Below the pieces are notes generated by a model. That model had not been told where the DNA came from. It was given only the letters and a program-made list of their open reading frames with translations, and did no database searches. A DNA stretch of 64,000 nt from the NCBI GenBank assembly GCA_024516035.1, contig CM044963.1, forward strand, positions 28,636,315 to 28,700,314, written 5' to 3'. The position numbers were made by a program, and so were the translations under genes. How positions within the stretch are numbered: the first letter of the stretch is position 1; each line of letters starts with the position of its first letter. Source of the DNA: Bactericera cockerelli (taxonomy: Eukaryota > Arthropoda > Insecta > Hemiptera > Triozidae). Of the stretch, positions 41,930-55,900 are shown piece by piece.

Positions 41930-42900
41930 ATACTTTGCGAACAGCTTCGCAACAAAATGGTGCGCTCAATGGAACTGACTTATGATCCTGTTTCCTACAG
42001 TTTACCTACAACATGTTCTTCTGAAACGTTTTGCAGCATCTTGTCTCAAAATTTGCATGCGAAGTATTTCAAATCCATGTTTCTAAAAAGAAGAACGGAG
42101 CATGAAAAATGCTTCGAAACACATTGTTGCGTTGAGTGGCGAAAAAAGCTTGAAGCTGATTTAGATTTGTTGCAGAATTCCATTTCATAATATGATTCTA
42201 GGGCTGGTATGCAGAGACGATTGTGTTACCCCTATAGGGTTCACTGTAGGGTGGTCCCGAGCTTGCTATAGGGAATACTTTGACCTTGACAATTTTTATT
42301 CAAGAAACATCTGAATGCGCATGCGCACAGGCGCTTCAAACAAACGTCTCTGCATAGCAAAATCAGCTGAAGGGACAAATGACCCAGGCAACCTTACAGT
42401 GAGCAGTGAGGACTCTGCATACCACCCTAGAAAGAAGAACGGAGCATGTTGCCAGGTCTGTTTCAGACCCGGCCAGCACCCTAGGCACTATGACGAGTAG
42501 CGCACTTTTTTTATACCCCCAGCCAGCTGATTACAACAAGTTACATTTGCCCCTGCTTCCCCAACTGATGTTTCATCTGAATAACTGACACTTATTTCAG
42601 CTGTTTAGCTACTCTTTACACCAGGTATCAGTTGCAACACTTGTATTAATAAATCATTGTACAAGGAATATAGTTATCAATTTTAATGTAGTTTTAAATA
42701 AACACTGTCAACTGTCAAATCACTTTTTCAACACCTGTGCTGTACGCAGGCACGGCCAGTGCTAAGGAGCTGCGGAACTGCAGCGCCCCTAGACGAAAAA
42801 AAGAGATAATTTTCTCAAGTTCAAGCTCGTCCACAATGAAAATGAGCACGCATTTCTAGAATAATTACTGCATAATTATTATGATTGGCATTTTAAACAA
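41930..42900. other. no supported gene
   Basis: A 113-residue frame (41849-42187) includes the truncated MITE and its later part (KRRTEHEKCFETHCCVEWRK) is unrecognised. AAAGAAGAACGGAGCATG occurs twice (42085, 42430), suggesting a dispersed repeat. Confidence 0.4.
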
Positions 42901-42913
42901 ACTCAAACTCTTT

Positions 42914-42977
42914 ATGCCGGGTCCACACTAAGCGAACAATGTTAGCTAACAATGTTCACTTAGTGTGGACCCGGCAT
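42914..42977. repeat. 64-bp near-perfect foldback
   Basis: ATGCCGGGTCCACACTAAG at the left and its complement at the right, centred on GTTAGCTAAC, with two mismatches per arm. Probably a small foldback MITE. Confidence 0.6.
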
Positions 42978-43095
42978 TAGATACTGAATGTGCGACTCTA
43001 CAAATCCCATTTTAGTCCGGTTTATTTGGCAGCACCCCCAAAACATTATACCACCGGCCGCGCCTAGTTGCAGGTACGTATTGTAGAATCCTCTC

Positions 43096-43235
43096 ACCGA
43101 CCTCAGTGGCTTGATCGATAAGGCGGCGGACTTGTAACCTGGAGGTCGGTGGTTCAAGTCCCGATTTCAGAGTGGATTTAGTAAAGCGAGTTTGACTTGT
43201 TGTGATATCACGAAAGTGATTAAGACAAGTAGGAA
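43096..43235 (+). mobile_element. SINE family A
   Basis: Well-preserved copy with the head CCGACCTCAGTGGCTTGATC. Confidence 0.75.
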
Positions 43236-43331
43236 TGATAGGTTTCAGCTAAGAATCATCTCATTTTGCATCTCTTCAAAGCACTGGATAGTTTCTATTA
43301 TTGACCTGGGAAGATTTAACTGGTTTTCAAC

Positions 43332-43560
43332 CGAGCACTGGTTGTCAAGTGGTTAACGCGCTATTCTGGTGATCTAGGTAGCATAGGGACCCCGTTGGTT
43401 CGAGTCCCACCCAGTGCATTAATTTTTCCTCATTAATTTGAGTTCGTGACCACATAATACTAAGACTCTTAGGGTTAGGGTGTTAGAAAATGCATTTAAC
43501 CTCCCCTGTTGGTTACTTTCCACTAGAGAGTGTTATTGTGTAATAAATAAATAAATTAAA
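43332..43560 (+). mobile_element. SINE family D
   Basis: Forward copy: CACTGGTTGTCAAGTGGTTA head, GGTTCGAGTCCCACC, then the body to an AATAAATAAATAAA tail. Confidence 0.7.
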
Positions 43561-43669
43561 ACTAATAATAATAATTCCGTGTCCGTTAGATGGGCATTGA
43601 TACCTAAATCACGGTGGTGAGAGGATTATAATAAATTATGAACGCCCAGATCCAATGTCTAGGCTCCTT

Positions 43670-43924
43670 TCATGTCCATTGATTCTATTGTTTTTAACGT
43701 CCTGACTTGAGGTAGACAGGACGGGGTTTTTACGCTCCATTCGCTGGGAATCGTACCAGCTACCCACATTAACCTTACCCAGCCTGGGTACTTCCGGAAT
43801 TGCCAGCCTCACATGTTAGGAGGGAATAGAATTTTCTGTGCGAAAAGTCTGCTCCAACCGGGAATCAAACTCAGGATCTCCGGACTATGGGCAGTAGTCA
43901 CAACCGTTACGTCAAGGAGGCTGG
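43670..43924 (-). mobile_element. SINE family C
   Basis: Reverse copy with the shared body (TACCCACATTAACC, CCTGGGTA) and head CCTCC...ACGGTTGTGACTACTG. Confidence 0.7.
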
Positions 43925-43984
43925 TTTTATTATTTAATAAGGATTTGGGAAGATTTACAAATCCTCCTACTTATTGACTCAGCC

Positions 43985-44065
43985 TTTTTTTAACCCGGGA
44001 TTCGACCCCGCCACTTCCGGGTCATTAACCAATGCTCTTAACCTCTGAGCCATGGAGGTCTGCAG
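43985..44065 (-). mobile_element. SINE family F
   Basis: Reverse copy of the head only (TCAGAGGTTAAGAGCATTGG), 105 bases left of the tRNA-Lys gene. Confidence 0.5.
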
Positions 44066-44169
44066 TTCTTATTGACCACAAATTTGCTAATCATCCTAAC
44101 CAAGTGCCCCGCCCATCGTCTATCTCAAGTTATTCTCATTACTTATTTAATTCTGTGGTGTAAAAATTT

Positions 44170-44242
44170 CGCCCGAACTGGGGCTCGAACCCAGGACCCT
44201 TAGGTTAAAAGCCTAATGCTCTACCGACTGAGCTATCCGGGC
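44170..44242 (-). tRNA. tRNA-Lys (anticodon UUU)
   Basis: 73 bases with a complete cloverleaf. The acceptor stem GCCCGGA pairs with TTCGGGC (one G-U). The anticodon arm TTAGG-CTTTTAA-CCTAA is perfect and the T arm CTGGG-TTCGAGC-CCCAG is perfect. No intron. A T5 run 5 bases after the 3' end suits Pol III termination. No SINE tail follows, so a true gene is likelier than a SINE head. Confidence 0.85.
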
Positions 44243-44778
44243 CAGTGACAAGACATGGAATTATATGCCATTATTAAGGTACGTAATAATTATTGAATTA
44301 GGTACTGACTGTTCTGTGACGAAAATTTTGGCATGTTACAGCAATTAAATAATTTTATTATACCTATAATAATAATACCTATAAAAAAACATGAAATTAA
44401 ATAATTTTATGATCATTACAAGTAGAGAGAAAGAAAGTAAAATTTATTTACAAACAACTGACATCACTATCGATGCTTGCCATAGGACACAGTACTCTTC
44501 TTAATTGTGTTTTGAAGTAGACAATGACAATGGTTATATTTCAGGATGGTTTGTATAGGTGGTTATGAATTATGCGACAAGAATTATCTACTTTTATGTT
44601 AGTACTTATTTAAAAGAAAAATGATAGTAGGTAACATTATTTAATCATGCACTGACTAATGAACCGGTTATAGTTAGATGATAAGCTGATGACTCACGCA
44701 AGTTATAGTTACGCGAACGACATGCCGCGGCATTCCAACTTCTACTTCTGGATGGAAGTGATGATATATGAGTAAATA

Positions 44779-45310
44779 GCCTGCCTCCGTGGCGTAACGG
44801 TTGTGACTACTGCCCGTAGTAAAAATATCCTGAGTTTAGGGGTGTTTTGGATATAAAAAAAAAATTCCAGGTTCAATATTTTCAAATATTTGTCAACTTC
44901 ACCACAATCCTGGAAGCAAGAATTTTCTACTTCCATTTTGGTTAACCGATCTGGGGTCCCAGGGAATAAGGAAAAGAAAAACTTACTCTTCCAAAAGAAA
45001 AATGACTTGCTTCCAGTTCAGTTTGGTTCATTTTATTCCAGTTTGGTTAACTTAGGTTAGAAAGAAAAATACGGCTTTTGATTTTCGGTCGGAGCTGACT
45101 TTTCACACAGAAAATTTTGTTCCCCTCGAATACGTGCATGTGAAGCTGGAATTTCCGCCCCTAGGGATTGGAGGGTGAAGTTATAGGAATCGTTGGCATT
45201 AGGAAGGGCATCCAGCCGTAAAACATGTGCCAGAATAAACGAACCTCAACCATGAGGTTGAACAATGCCGACCTCAAGTTAAAGTGAAAAGTTAAAGTGA
45301 AAGAACAAGA
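44779..45310 (+). mobile_element. SINE family C, interrupted
   Basis: Head at 44779-44840 (CCTCCGTGGCGTAACGGTTG) and body plus tail from about 45070 (GACTTTTCACACAGAAAATT, CCTCAACCATGAGGTTGAAC), separated by about 230 unrelated bases. Confidence 0.5.
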
Positions 45311-45334
45311 CGTGATAGTGAACTACCTCAATTG

Positions 45335-45455
45335 TCCTCACGAGGCCCCAACATCAAAGTACAGAGCAGAAAAAATGCGACCACGCCGAGATTCGAACCC
45401 GGGTCACCTGGAGTGATCCTACAAGCGCAACATGCTACAGCTAGGCCAAATTAGC
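45335..45455 (-). mobile_element. SINE family E (tRNA-headed)
   Basis: On the minus strand GGCCTAGCTGTAGCATGTTG, then GGGTTCGAATCTCGGCGTGG and TTTTTTCTGCTCTG. The last motif also starts the repeat at 6715. Confidence 0.5.
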
Positions 45456-45462
45456 TAATATA

Positions 45463-45840
45463 ATTTTTTTTTTTTTTTTTTTTTTGAATGAATCTACGGG
45501 GGTTGACCCCATTTATTACAAAAAAGAAACAAGTATTACAAAATAAAACATAAGTAAAAATAAACTTCCCTAATTAAAAAGTAGATCAATATCCGATCTT
45601 TTACAAAGGAACAGATCTAAGCCCGCCCCGCTGGTGAGATTACCTATTTTCTCCATACGTTGTATTGGAGAATGTTCACAAATATTAATTTTGCATCTCT
45701 GGAGCAGAAAAGTATCTTTAGATCTTGTCGTTCTCCCTGGAACCCTTAAGTTTAATTTGCTCAATATTTCAGGAGAATATACTAATCCATGTAATATTTT
45801 AATGAGGAAAATAAGGTCCTGCTTATCCCTGCTTATAATA
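45463..45840 (-). pseudogene. LINE reverse transcriptase, 3' remnant
   Basis: The minus frame reads FLIKILHGLVYSPEILSKLN, RVPGRTTRSKDTFLLQRCKI and NICEHSPIQRM, then a stop and an A tail (plus-strand T run 45463-45485). This matches the C-terminal pattern of Jockey/CR1-type LINE proteins. Confidence 0.6.
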
Positions 45841-46786
45841 ATTTATTACCCATATATTATGACTAATATAATTATTATTTATATAAAGCTATAATTACAT
45901 AGGTATAATACATTAATAATAAAATTATTATGTTAGTACCTTTTTCTCAAGGATTTATCGTTTTGTTTCATTTCTTGAAATAATTATAGGATTGTAAAAT
46001 AATAAAATCATATTCTCGCGGTTTAGCTGTGATAGTAATAGAAAAATTACGAATAATCCTTGCATTGGCCGCGATTCGAACTCAGGAATCACCTGATTCG
46101 GCTTGGGGCAAGCAACATAGTTATCTATTATTTTACTTCCGTTAATTTTTTTTATATTAGAAATCGGAAGTATTTTTACACTATCAGTTTCTCTAATTAT
46201 TGTGACCCACGCCGCTACTGGTATTTAAAAAAAAAAAAAAAAAAAAAAATTACAGCATTGCCAGACTGCCAATTTGTTGAATTTGCGAAAATCACAATCA
46301 GATTTTCGCAATTCGCGGGCAAATTATCCATTTCTGAATTTCCTCTTTTGCTCATTTCCTATTGGCTATGGATTGTGCTATCGGCACTTTTATAGCTATT
46401 TATATGATCTCAGTGCTATTTACTTTTTTTTCTAGCTTTGTTTTCATTTGCAATTTTCATTCAACTTTTTGAACTTACGAGATTAGTATGTTAAAGTTCT
46501 TTTTACAGTTTCTAGATGAAATCACGTGTCTAAAAATGTAGCTTTGATGTTAGTTGGTGCCTCTCTGTCTCTGATCTTATCAGTTATCAATCTTATCAGA
46601 AACAGTGCCCCCACTGAGATTTACACTTTATTCACAAGCATAACTTCAACATAAAATATACCTATTATCTCTTTAGCGATTACGAATTTCTGTTTTTACG
46701 AAATAAAATTCAGTTTATCAAGTAGGCAAATACCTAGGACATTTTCAAAAATAACCAGACCCTCAAAGTGCTGCCTCTGTCACAAA

Positions 46787-46955
46787 ATGTCTCATTCTGT
46801 TGAAGACGACATAGATGAATCCTGTGACTATGATGAGCTCCCTATCAAAGCTGATACTCCAGAACTAGCAGATCAAAGCTCTGCTCCCAACAGTTTTGAG
46901 TTTCCAAGTCTATGGGGAACTCTTGTGTCTTTGGACACAGAAATGGAACACATTG
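46787..46955 (+). CDS. kinase exon 1
   Basis: Start codon, acidic N-terminus (HSVEDDIDESCDYDELPIKA) and the first FHA strand FPSLWGTLVSLD. It ends in phase 1 at GTAAGA. The phase matches exon 2, 8.9 kb away. Confidence 0.7.
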
Positions 46956-49900
46956 GTAAGACCACTTCCCAGACAGCAATCGACATGTTAATCTAACATC
47001 TCAAGTTATATTCCAAGTGTTACATTCATGGATCCCAACATTTGTCTGATGAATATGTAAAATCCAACTGTCCAATTAACAATCCACATGGATAACATGT
47101 TGATAAATAATGGATAAGAACAAATAATGTTTCAACAGTTGGTATAAATGTATGAAGGATCATACTATATTCAAGCTAGTACATTACCATTTGAATACAA
47201 CTGCTAAGGGCATGTTGCAGTAACAAATGTGTTTCTTACATTGCTATACCACGTGGTACTTCAACAAAATGTTAATTCCACAAGTAGAATACATTTAATT
47301 TTTTCAGATGGATATTAATTGTAATTTTTACTCCTGTTATACAGATATTATTGCAACATAATGTTGATTTCACAAGTAGAATACATTTAATTTTAGCAGC
47401 TGGATATCAAATGTCAGTTTTACACCTGTTCTTCAGATATTATTGCAACATAATGTTGATTTCACAAGTAGAATACATTTAATTTTAGCAGATGGATATT
47501 AATTGTAATTTTTACTCCTGTTATACAGATATTATTGCAACATAATGTTGATTTCACAAGTAGAATACATTTAATTTTAGCAGCTGGATATCAAATGTCA
47601 GTTTTAAAACCTGTTCTTCAGATATTATTGCAACATAATGTTGATTTCACAAGTAGAATACATTTAATTTTAGCAGATGGATATCAAGTGTCAGTTTTAC
47701 ACCTGTTCTTCAGATATTATTGCAACATAATGTTGATTTCACAAGTAGAATACATTTAATTTTAGCAGATGGATATCAAATGTCAGTTTTACACCTGTTC
47801 TTCAGATATTATTGCAACATAATGTTGATTTCACAAGTAGAATACATTTAATTTTAGCAGATGGATATCAAATGTCAGTTTTACACCTGTTCTTCAGATA
47901 TTATTGCAACATAATGTTGATTTCACAAGTAGAATACATTTAATTTTAGCAGCTGGATATCAAATGTCAGTTTTACACCTGTTCTTCAGATATTATTGCA
48001 ACATAATGTTGATTTCACAAGTAGAATACATTTAATTTTAGCAGATGGATATCAAATGTCAGTTTTACACATGTTCTTCAGATATTATTGCAACATAATG
48101 TTGATTTCACAAGTAGAATACATTTAATTTTAGCAGATGGATATCAAATGTCAGTTTTACACCTGTTCTTCAGATATTATTGCAACATAATGTTGATTTC
48201 ACAAGTAGAATACATTTAATTTTAGCAGATGGATATCAAATGTCAGTTTTTCTCCTGTTCTACAGATGACACAATGTTGATCCCAGAAGTTAAATGTATC
48301 CCAAAATAGCAGGTGGACATCACTTGTAATTTTATCTACTGTTTTACAGATACTGTTTTAACATATCGTTGATTCCACTAGTGGAATACATTTAAGATCA
48401 CTTTTGATACCTTAAACTTTTAGTACCAGGCCCCACATTCACCGTAAATTTGTCTAGGCGCTTGGATTAACTTTCTTATCATTTATGCTATAAACTAGAT
48501 ACAACATGAAAATTAAGTTAGCATAAAATGTTTGAAATGGAAAAAACCAAAACAAATAGGAGGTGTAAAATTTCTTCAAAAAAAGTACCGGTTATTGCAT
48601 TTTATTGGTTTTGGGCGGTTCCAGCTTAAACCGCATGAGTTTTGAAAAAAATGAAAGCCTGTGATGTTCTCAGACAGTTTTACAAAAAGGTTGAACAATC
48701 TGGCTATTTTTTCGAGAACAGAACGTCAGAATATGGCGTAAAATAGATTAAATGAAAGCTTGTTTTGTTCTAAGTGGTGTTAAAGAATAAAAAGTAAAGG
48801 TCATCGCGATAGATTTAAAGTTCCGGGACAAAAACTGTTCTCAAATCGGAGCCTTCCTCAAGGCAATACTTGAGAAAGGTCATAACTTGGTGATAGTTGC
48901 GAATTTTCAGGCTTTTGAATTTTGAGACAATTTCACTTCGGGTCATCTTTCATCAATTTTTTGCTGTCTCTTACCATTTCACCTAAACTATTCGGACATA
49001 CAAAGATATCTTCTAACTTAATGTTGGAATAATATGTGTCAATACATTGTATACACATTATGTTCTAACATGATGTTAGAATAACATATGTTAACATAGT
49101 GTGATTGACATGTTGTTCTAATATTATGTTGTACTGACACGTGTCAAATGGTGATATTGACATGTTGTTCTAATATTATGTTGTACTGACACGTCTCAAA
49201 TGGTGATATTGACATGTTGTTTTAACATGACGTTAGAATAACATGTGTTAACATAATGATATTATGTTACTGTTTCTATTGAGGTCGGCATTGTTCAACC
49301 TCATGGTTGAAGTTGGCAGGGTGGACACGTTTTTTATGGCTGGATGCCCTTCCTAACGCCAACGATACTATTTGGTTTTAAACGTCCTGATCAGGACGGG
49401 GGTGATACCCTCCATTAGCTGGAAATCGTACCAGCTACCCTCATTAACCTTACCCAGCCTGGTAGGGCCAAAAATGCCCCAGCTTCACGTGTTTGGAGGG
49501 AACAGAATTTTCTTATAAAAGTCTGCTCCAACTGAGGAGAGCACAAATGAGAATTTTAGAGACACACTGTCTTGAAAAAAAGTTTCAAGACATTTTTTTT
49601 TCAAATCCGATTTAAGATTCAAAACAGATTTTTAAATGCCTTTATGAACCTTTTTCTTTCTTTAGTCAGACCCAAAATCATTCATAAAATATACGGGTGT
49701 TAGATGCATCCAAAATGATAGTTTTAAGACGCATGACAAAGGCGCCTTTAACACTCTCGCGATCGGTTGTACCACCGGTGGTACAAACGTGTCTACACGG
49801 AATAGACCGGTTAGACCACCGATGGTACAAACGTGTCTATATGGAATGGACCGGTTAGGCCACCGGTAGTACAAACGTGTCTATACGGAACGGACCGGTT

Positions 49901-52900
49901 AGGTCACCGGTGGTACAAACGTGTCTACACGGAATGGACCGGTTAGGCCACCGGTGGTACAAATGTGTCTACATGAATTGGACCGGTTGAGCTATCGCTG
50001 GTACAAACGTATCAACACGGAATGGACCGGTTGAGCTATCGGTGGCCAACTGAGATCATTCATTTCAAGCCTGCTTGTACCACGAGTGGTACAACCGTAT
50101 CCGTATCTCATAAGATCAATGTATTATGCAAAACAAAACAAAATCTACTTAGGAGTAAAATCCGGTCCTACGCAGCGACCTACCCCCAGAGCACCACACC
50201 GGTACTAAGGGTGGAATGCGGAAAATTGCAGGTCCCCGGTCGCGAGTGTTAATTATAATAGTTGCCACAGAGTATAGAGCAGTTTTTCAGAATGATATTG
50301 CCTGGTCATTGGATCAATATTCAAAGTCATAACACAGTGACAAATTTACATGATTGAATTGAAAACGAAAAGTTGCCCTCATGCAAAGGCAACACTGGGG
50401 TTTAGAAAATTAATATAAAGTGGCAACACTGGTGATCAGGTTGACTTGCAAAAAGCAACAGAACTGTCAAAATTCAAAATTTGACAGAAGTTAACATGTA
50501 GATATCACTTGTTACCTTTTGTGATATATGTGTTATCCATGTGTTATCATCTGTTTTTCGGTACCCGGTTCATCATTCCATGTTTTTCCGTTACAATCTT
50601 ACAATACATACAACTGTGCCTCGTCTCGTTTTGTGCTTGTTCGTTTCAATTTTTCAAATACAAAATGTCAGCTTTTTACCACATTGTTCAATTCAATGAT
50701 GGAATTCACATCATTCCACAAAATTGGATCTCTAAAGACAAGACAGAAGCATACTGGCCTGAACATATCACTTCACTGCCTAAACTAAATCAAGCAGTGA
50801 AGAACTGCCAGCCTGTGGACCTTTGCTCCAAAGTAGAGAGGTGGGTCAAACATAAAATAATTAAAATCAAGTGCTCATCAGGTAAGTTTTACTCTCATCT
50901 TTTTACAAATCCACACAAACCTCTCATCAAATAGATTTTATGACACTTTGTCTTCTTTCCCTTCACCTTTTCTCAAAACAACTTGGGGTTGACATTTTTA
51001 AATTTCTATTACCTATAAGGTATGAGAAAGTATTGTATTCAGTCACATTTTTACAAATTGAGCTGATAAAATTTCTGAGTTAGGTCCATCAATCATGATA
51101 GCATTGAGTGGCCATTCCAATTCTGATGAAAAAAATAACCTAACCAATTCTGATGAAAAAAATAGCCATTCCAATTCTGATGAAAAAAATAACTTAACCA
51201 ATTCTAATGAAACTTCGACAGATTCTAATTCTAATTCGCCAGATTCGACAATTCTAATGAAATTATTTTTTAAATGACAGTTCAAATCTCAAATTTTTAA
51301 ATACCATATTCACCCAAATAGAGGTGTTGTGTTTTGTTGAGTTTGAACAAAGGTCTTAGCTTAGGTTTTCCAGAGTGAAAATAGAAAAGCTCAAATTTTT
51401 AGAATAATATTTCTTACATACTTGGCCATCAATGTACAAATGATACTTTCTTAAGTTATGTCAAGCTAGGTTAAGATTTGGGTTAAAATGGCTTTTTGAG
51501 ATAATAGCTGCAATATTTGTTCAGTCAAGCTCAAATTTTCAGAATGTCTCTTACATCGGCCATCTATGTACAATTTCGAAATGACACTTTGTTAAGCCAG
51601 GTTGAACCATCTTAAGATTTCGGTTTAAATGGTTTTAGCTGCAATATTTGTCCCATCAAGCTTGAATTTTTAGAGTATGTTTATTACATGCTTGTGTACA
51701 ATCTGAAGTGAGTCCCTGATTATTTTGATCATCTAGTATCACTTAACTCGTATGAGATGGCGTGCCCACCGGTGGGTCACATTTTTATGTCTTCATTAGA
51801 AGGCGTGCCCACCAGTGGGTCACATTTTTTTTTCTTTCAATTTCCCTTGTAGCTTGACCCACCAGTGGGCACAGATAATTTTTGATTAATATATTTTTGT
51901 ACTCGCCCATCCCAGAGGATAGTTTTTACCAGGTGGAATTTTGAAAATCAATTCAGGTCAAAAGATATGACATTTTTACTGTAACCTCTCTTTTGTGATT
52001 TTCCTCATATAGGTCTTGAGTATTTTTTACCCATAAAGGTATTAAATTTGAATTTTTGATATGAAAAATCTAGATATTCTTTACTTAAATTAACCAAATT
52101 AACTTACCATTCTTTCAGGTAACTCATTTTAGCTTCCAAGGTGCAGATTCAGAGGGAGAACTTGTTCGAACTCTTTGCCGCATGTCTTTTACAGACAATT
52201 TTCTCACAACATTCTCATGGCTTGGATCTCACGGGCAAAGAAAGCATTCAAGGATTTGCAAAGCTATTTTTGGTAAGCATTGGAACAGTCAAGGATATGT
52301 AGCATATTTGTAAAGACAAAGCCCTCTAAGAACATTAGTGTTAATTAGAGCAATTTTAAATTAATAAAAAGGAACCAGGCAAATTATTGGGTAAACAATG
52401 AGGAATAATACTTATCTCTATAAGATGCTTCTCCAAGGTTCAAAAACTTGGAGAATTTTTATACCGTGCAGAGGTATTTTTGGGAAATGCACAAGTTCTT
52501 GTAAGGTTGGGTAATTAAGTATTAGGTATGATTGTATAATGTCTGTGTACATTCTGCTTATATTTTGTCTATTAGTCTGAATGTCTGTCTGTATGTATGT
52601 CTGTCATTACTCAATAATGTAACAGTACTTGTCTTTACAATTAAAATGCCACCTAGTTCATATCCGTCAAGTAATTACATATGTGATATTTTCATTTGGC
52701 TATTAGTCTTAATTCCATGAATCATAAATGTATGCTTGTCATTACTGACCAATCTTGGTACTATATTTTATTCTTTATTTTTTTCAGATGGAGTGCTTAA
52801 GTGCACACTATTCACTGTAACAAACACACAAATAATTGAAAAACCTATAAGGGTGTATACAAGCCAAGCAAAAAATAGAATTAAGTTCAAGAAAAGACGA

Positions 52901-55900
52901 GCATCAACTGCAAGTGAAACAGATTCTCCAGCAACACCTGCAACACCCACCTCTTCCTTCTCAGATGCCTCGTGAACTTGAAGTTTGTATAAGCTGTTTC
53001 ATATTCTTCACTTACCTATGTAGAACATGAGTGTATAAAGGCAGATACTTATTTGCTTTAACCCACTTATTGAGTTGAGTAAATTGAGATGAAGTCCAAC
53101 TTACTTACAACATTTTACACAGATAAACATATTTACAATGCCTATGTTTTGTTTCCAAATAATATTTTTGAATGTTGTGTTTCACACATCTTAAACCAGC
53201 ATATTTTGTCATCCCTCTGAATTAATATTGGTATTTCCAAAGAAAAGGAAGTTGTACAAATTCATGCTTTTAATTCTAATTCTGATCGAAAAAATTGAAA
53301 TATTTGGATATTCTTTTCAAACAACTGATTGGTTTGATAAACCGTGTAAATCTGGTTTACTTGGTATTTTCGAACTTGGAGAAATGTCCCCTAGTCTGAA
53401 AATATGGGGCACAGATGACGTAGACAAAAAATGTCTAATTCTATCAAAAAATGACATCACAGATTCCTCTTTCTAACTTAGACATGGTTTAGGAAAATCA
53501 AATAAGTCTTAAATAAGACCTCAGTTATACTTCTCAAGTTTGCCTTGAAAAAGGTTTCTGAATTGATTTGGGAAATACATAAATAATAAAGATATCATAT
53601 TTGTGTTAATCACAATGTGATGTCACAATTAATCAGACTTGCTTTACATAAATAATATTTTAGCCATCATTTTCATTTTAATGTTGTTATAAATAATATG
53701 TTCAAGCATTATTTTAGTTATTTTATACCTGAATTGTATATATATTTTTGTTCTTATCATTATTATTAGTATTATTATACCATTGATGGTGGGAAGTGAA
53801 ATCATTTCAAAACAGATCAAATTAAAAATATCTTGATTTCCATTTTCTTTTTCTAAAGAGAGGAGAAATAAACCTGGATGGAACCTATAAACTTACCCGC
53901 GACATTTTGACATTTCAACTATCATTTATGTCTTTTGTTTGTTTGTACTTTGAAACTTTCTTTAGAGGGATGAAATAGATCGAAAAGTGAAACTCTAGAT
54001 TGGTTTTTTGCTTTCTATATAAAATTCTGCACCAACATTTGACCTTTTTTAAAACCTGTTTTGTTTTTTTTTTTGAAATTTGGTGCTATGTTAAGAGGAA
54101 AAAAAATATCCACCACTGGTAAATCAAAAGTTAGCTGTAGTTTTATTTTATTTCAAGGAAATCAAAAGAAAGTTATTCCCACCATTAAGCCGAATTATTT
54201 TTTTTTAGAATCATTTTGTAAAATAAAACATACCTAGTGTGTGAAAGTGTATCATTAACAATGCTATAAAACAAAAAAGTTTTGCTACACTGTGCAACAA
54301 AATTTAGCCCAATGCCCAACTTTATTTTTATGTATAATACAGGGTGTCCCACCAAAGTTGGACACCCTGTATATTCTAGGATAGGATTTATTCTTTGTAT
54401 ACTGAGTTGTAATGTGCAATCTGTTTTTGTTTCTTTCTTTTCATTGTATCCTAGATTTTTTAAAATGGAAATTTTTCAATTATATGCATCTTGTCGGAAT
54501 ACTTTTTATTCCAGCCATGGTTTATTTTCTAATGTTTTTTTTTCTTTTCAAATTGCTCTTATCCAGTTTTCTTCCAGGTATGGGGTGCAATATGGATATA
54601 ATTTGTATCCTAACAACATTTTTTCCATCTGTGGAAGGGTTATATGGACGATACATGACATTGTAACAATAGCATTCCACCTTAGAAGGGTAATATAGAT
54701 GTAACATGTCATTGTAACAACATTAATTCATCTGTTCCATTTATAGAAGGGTAAAATGGATTTAATCTGGTATTGTAACAACACTTATCCATATGTAGAA
54801 GGGTAATATGGATTTAAACGTGCCATTGTAACAATAGTATTCCACTTATTGTAGGGTAATATGGATGCAATATGGCATTTTATCATCAGTAGTCCATCTA
54901 TGGAAAGGTGATGTGGATGATACATGACATGGTAACAAATAGTATTCCACCTATATAATTGTAGTTTGGATGTAATATGGATAACACATAAATATCAGAT
55001 AGTGTGTAATTGTTATTCACTGTTCTCACCTTGTTATCTCAATGTAAAGGCATTGTGTAGCCAACATTTTAGTTTTGAAAACGCGAAAAGAGGGAAATGA
55101 TGTTGGACCAACATGGTTTTGTTTTTAATAACACATCAATAACACCAAATAGGTGTTGCAATAATATATCAGTAACATATGAGTAACATATTGTTACCTT
55201 ATTGTTTATGTTGGTCTAACAGATGGAAAACGTTCAAGTAACATTCAAAATTGCTGTCTGGGTTTTATTATCTATCCAAAACCACCTGTTAGTCAACATG
55301 TTAGAGACAAGGATCATGTACCTATATGCAATTTTTGAGAAAACCTGCTCTCTCTAGCTCACAAGTTTTCACCTGTTTTAAATGTTAAATCTTACATAAT
55401 ATCCATTTATTGATAATTTTAGAATGACTCAAAACAAGATATCATCTTTTGTAAAAAAAGAAATTTTTATTAACATTCTTTTATCACCATAATTTATCAT
55501 ATTATTCTTCCCTTGAAGTTTAGGAATTATGATAAATAGTCAATGATATAGAAGTGTATCAAGTTCATATAAAAATTACTAAAATGCTTAACAAAGTCTA
55601 TATAAATTTAATAATATTTAGATTCTTATTTGTTGAAAAAGGTAAATCTTATCACTCATCAGTGATCATGTATTTATATTAAGTACAGAGGTACTACACT
55701 ATAAACTCACATATCAATTTGCTACTGAAAAGTTGAATCAACAGGTTGTTTGACTTCAATTTTGTAGGACAACACATGTCTGATTTGTTTCTATGTACCT
55801 GTACCTATGTCTGATTTTCCTTATTATTGATTTATTTCATAATAAATAAAAAAATCAAACATTTTAAACATATTTCAGAGCTCAGGGAAACTGAATATGT

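Noticed and set aside
41849..42190. 113-codon frame as a gene
   Set aside because: It starts inside a truncated MITE and shows no recognisable domain.
51087..51277. Exon with NSDEKNNLTNSDEK repeats
   Set aside because: The phase from 50881 would fit, but there is no donor before the stop. Low-complexity Asn/Ser repeats in AT-rich intron are expected by chance.
52136..52272. Alternative reading frame (QRENLFELFAACLLQT) after TTTTAG in the DUF4806-like gene
   Set aside because: It fits exon 1 phase but ends after about ten residues in the next exon. The other frame joins 52788 in phase and matches the domain pattern.
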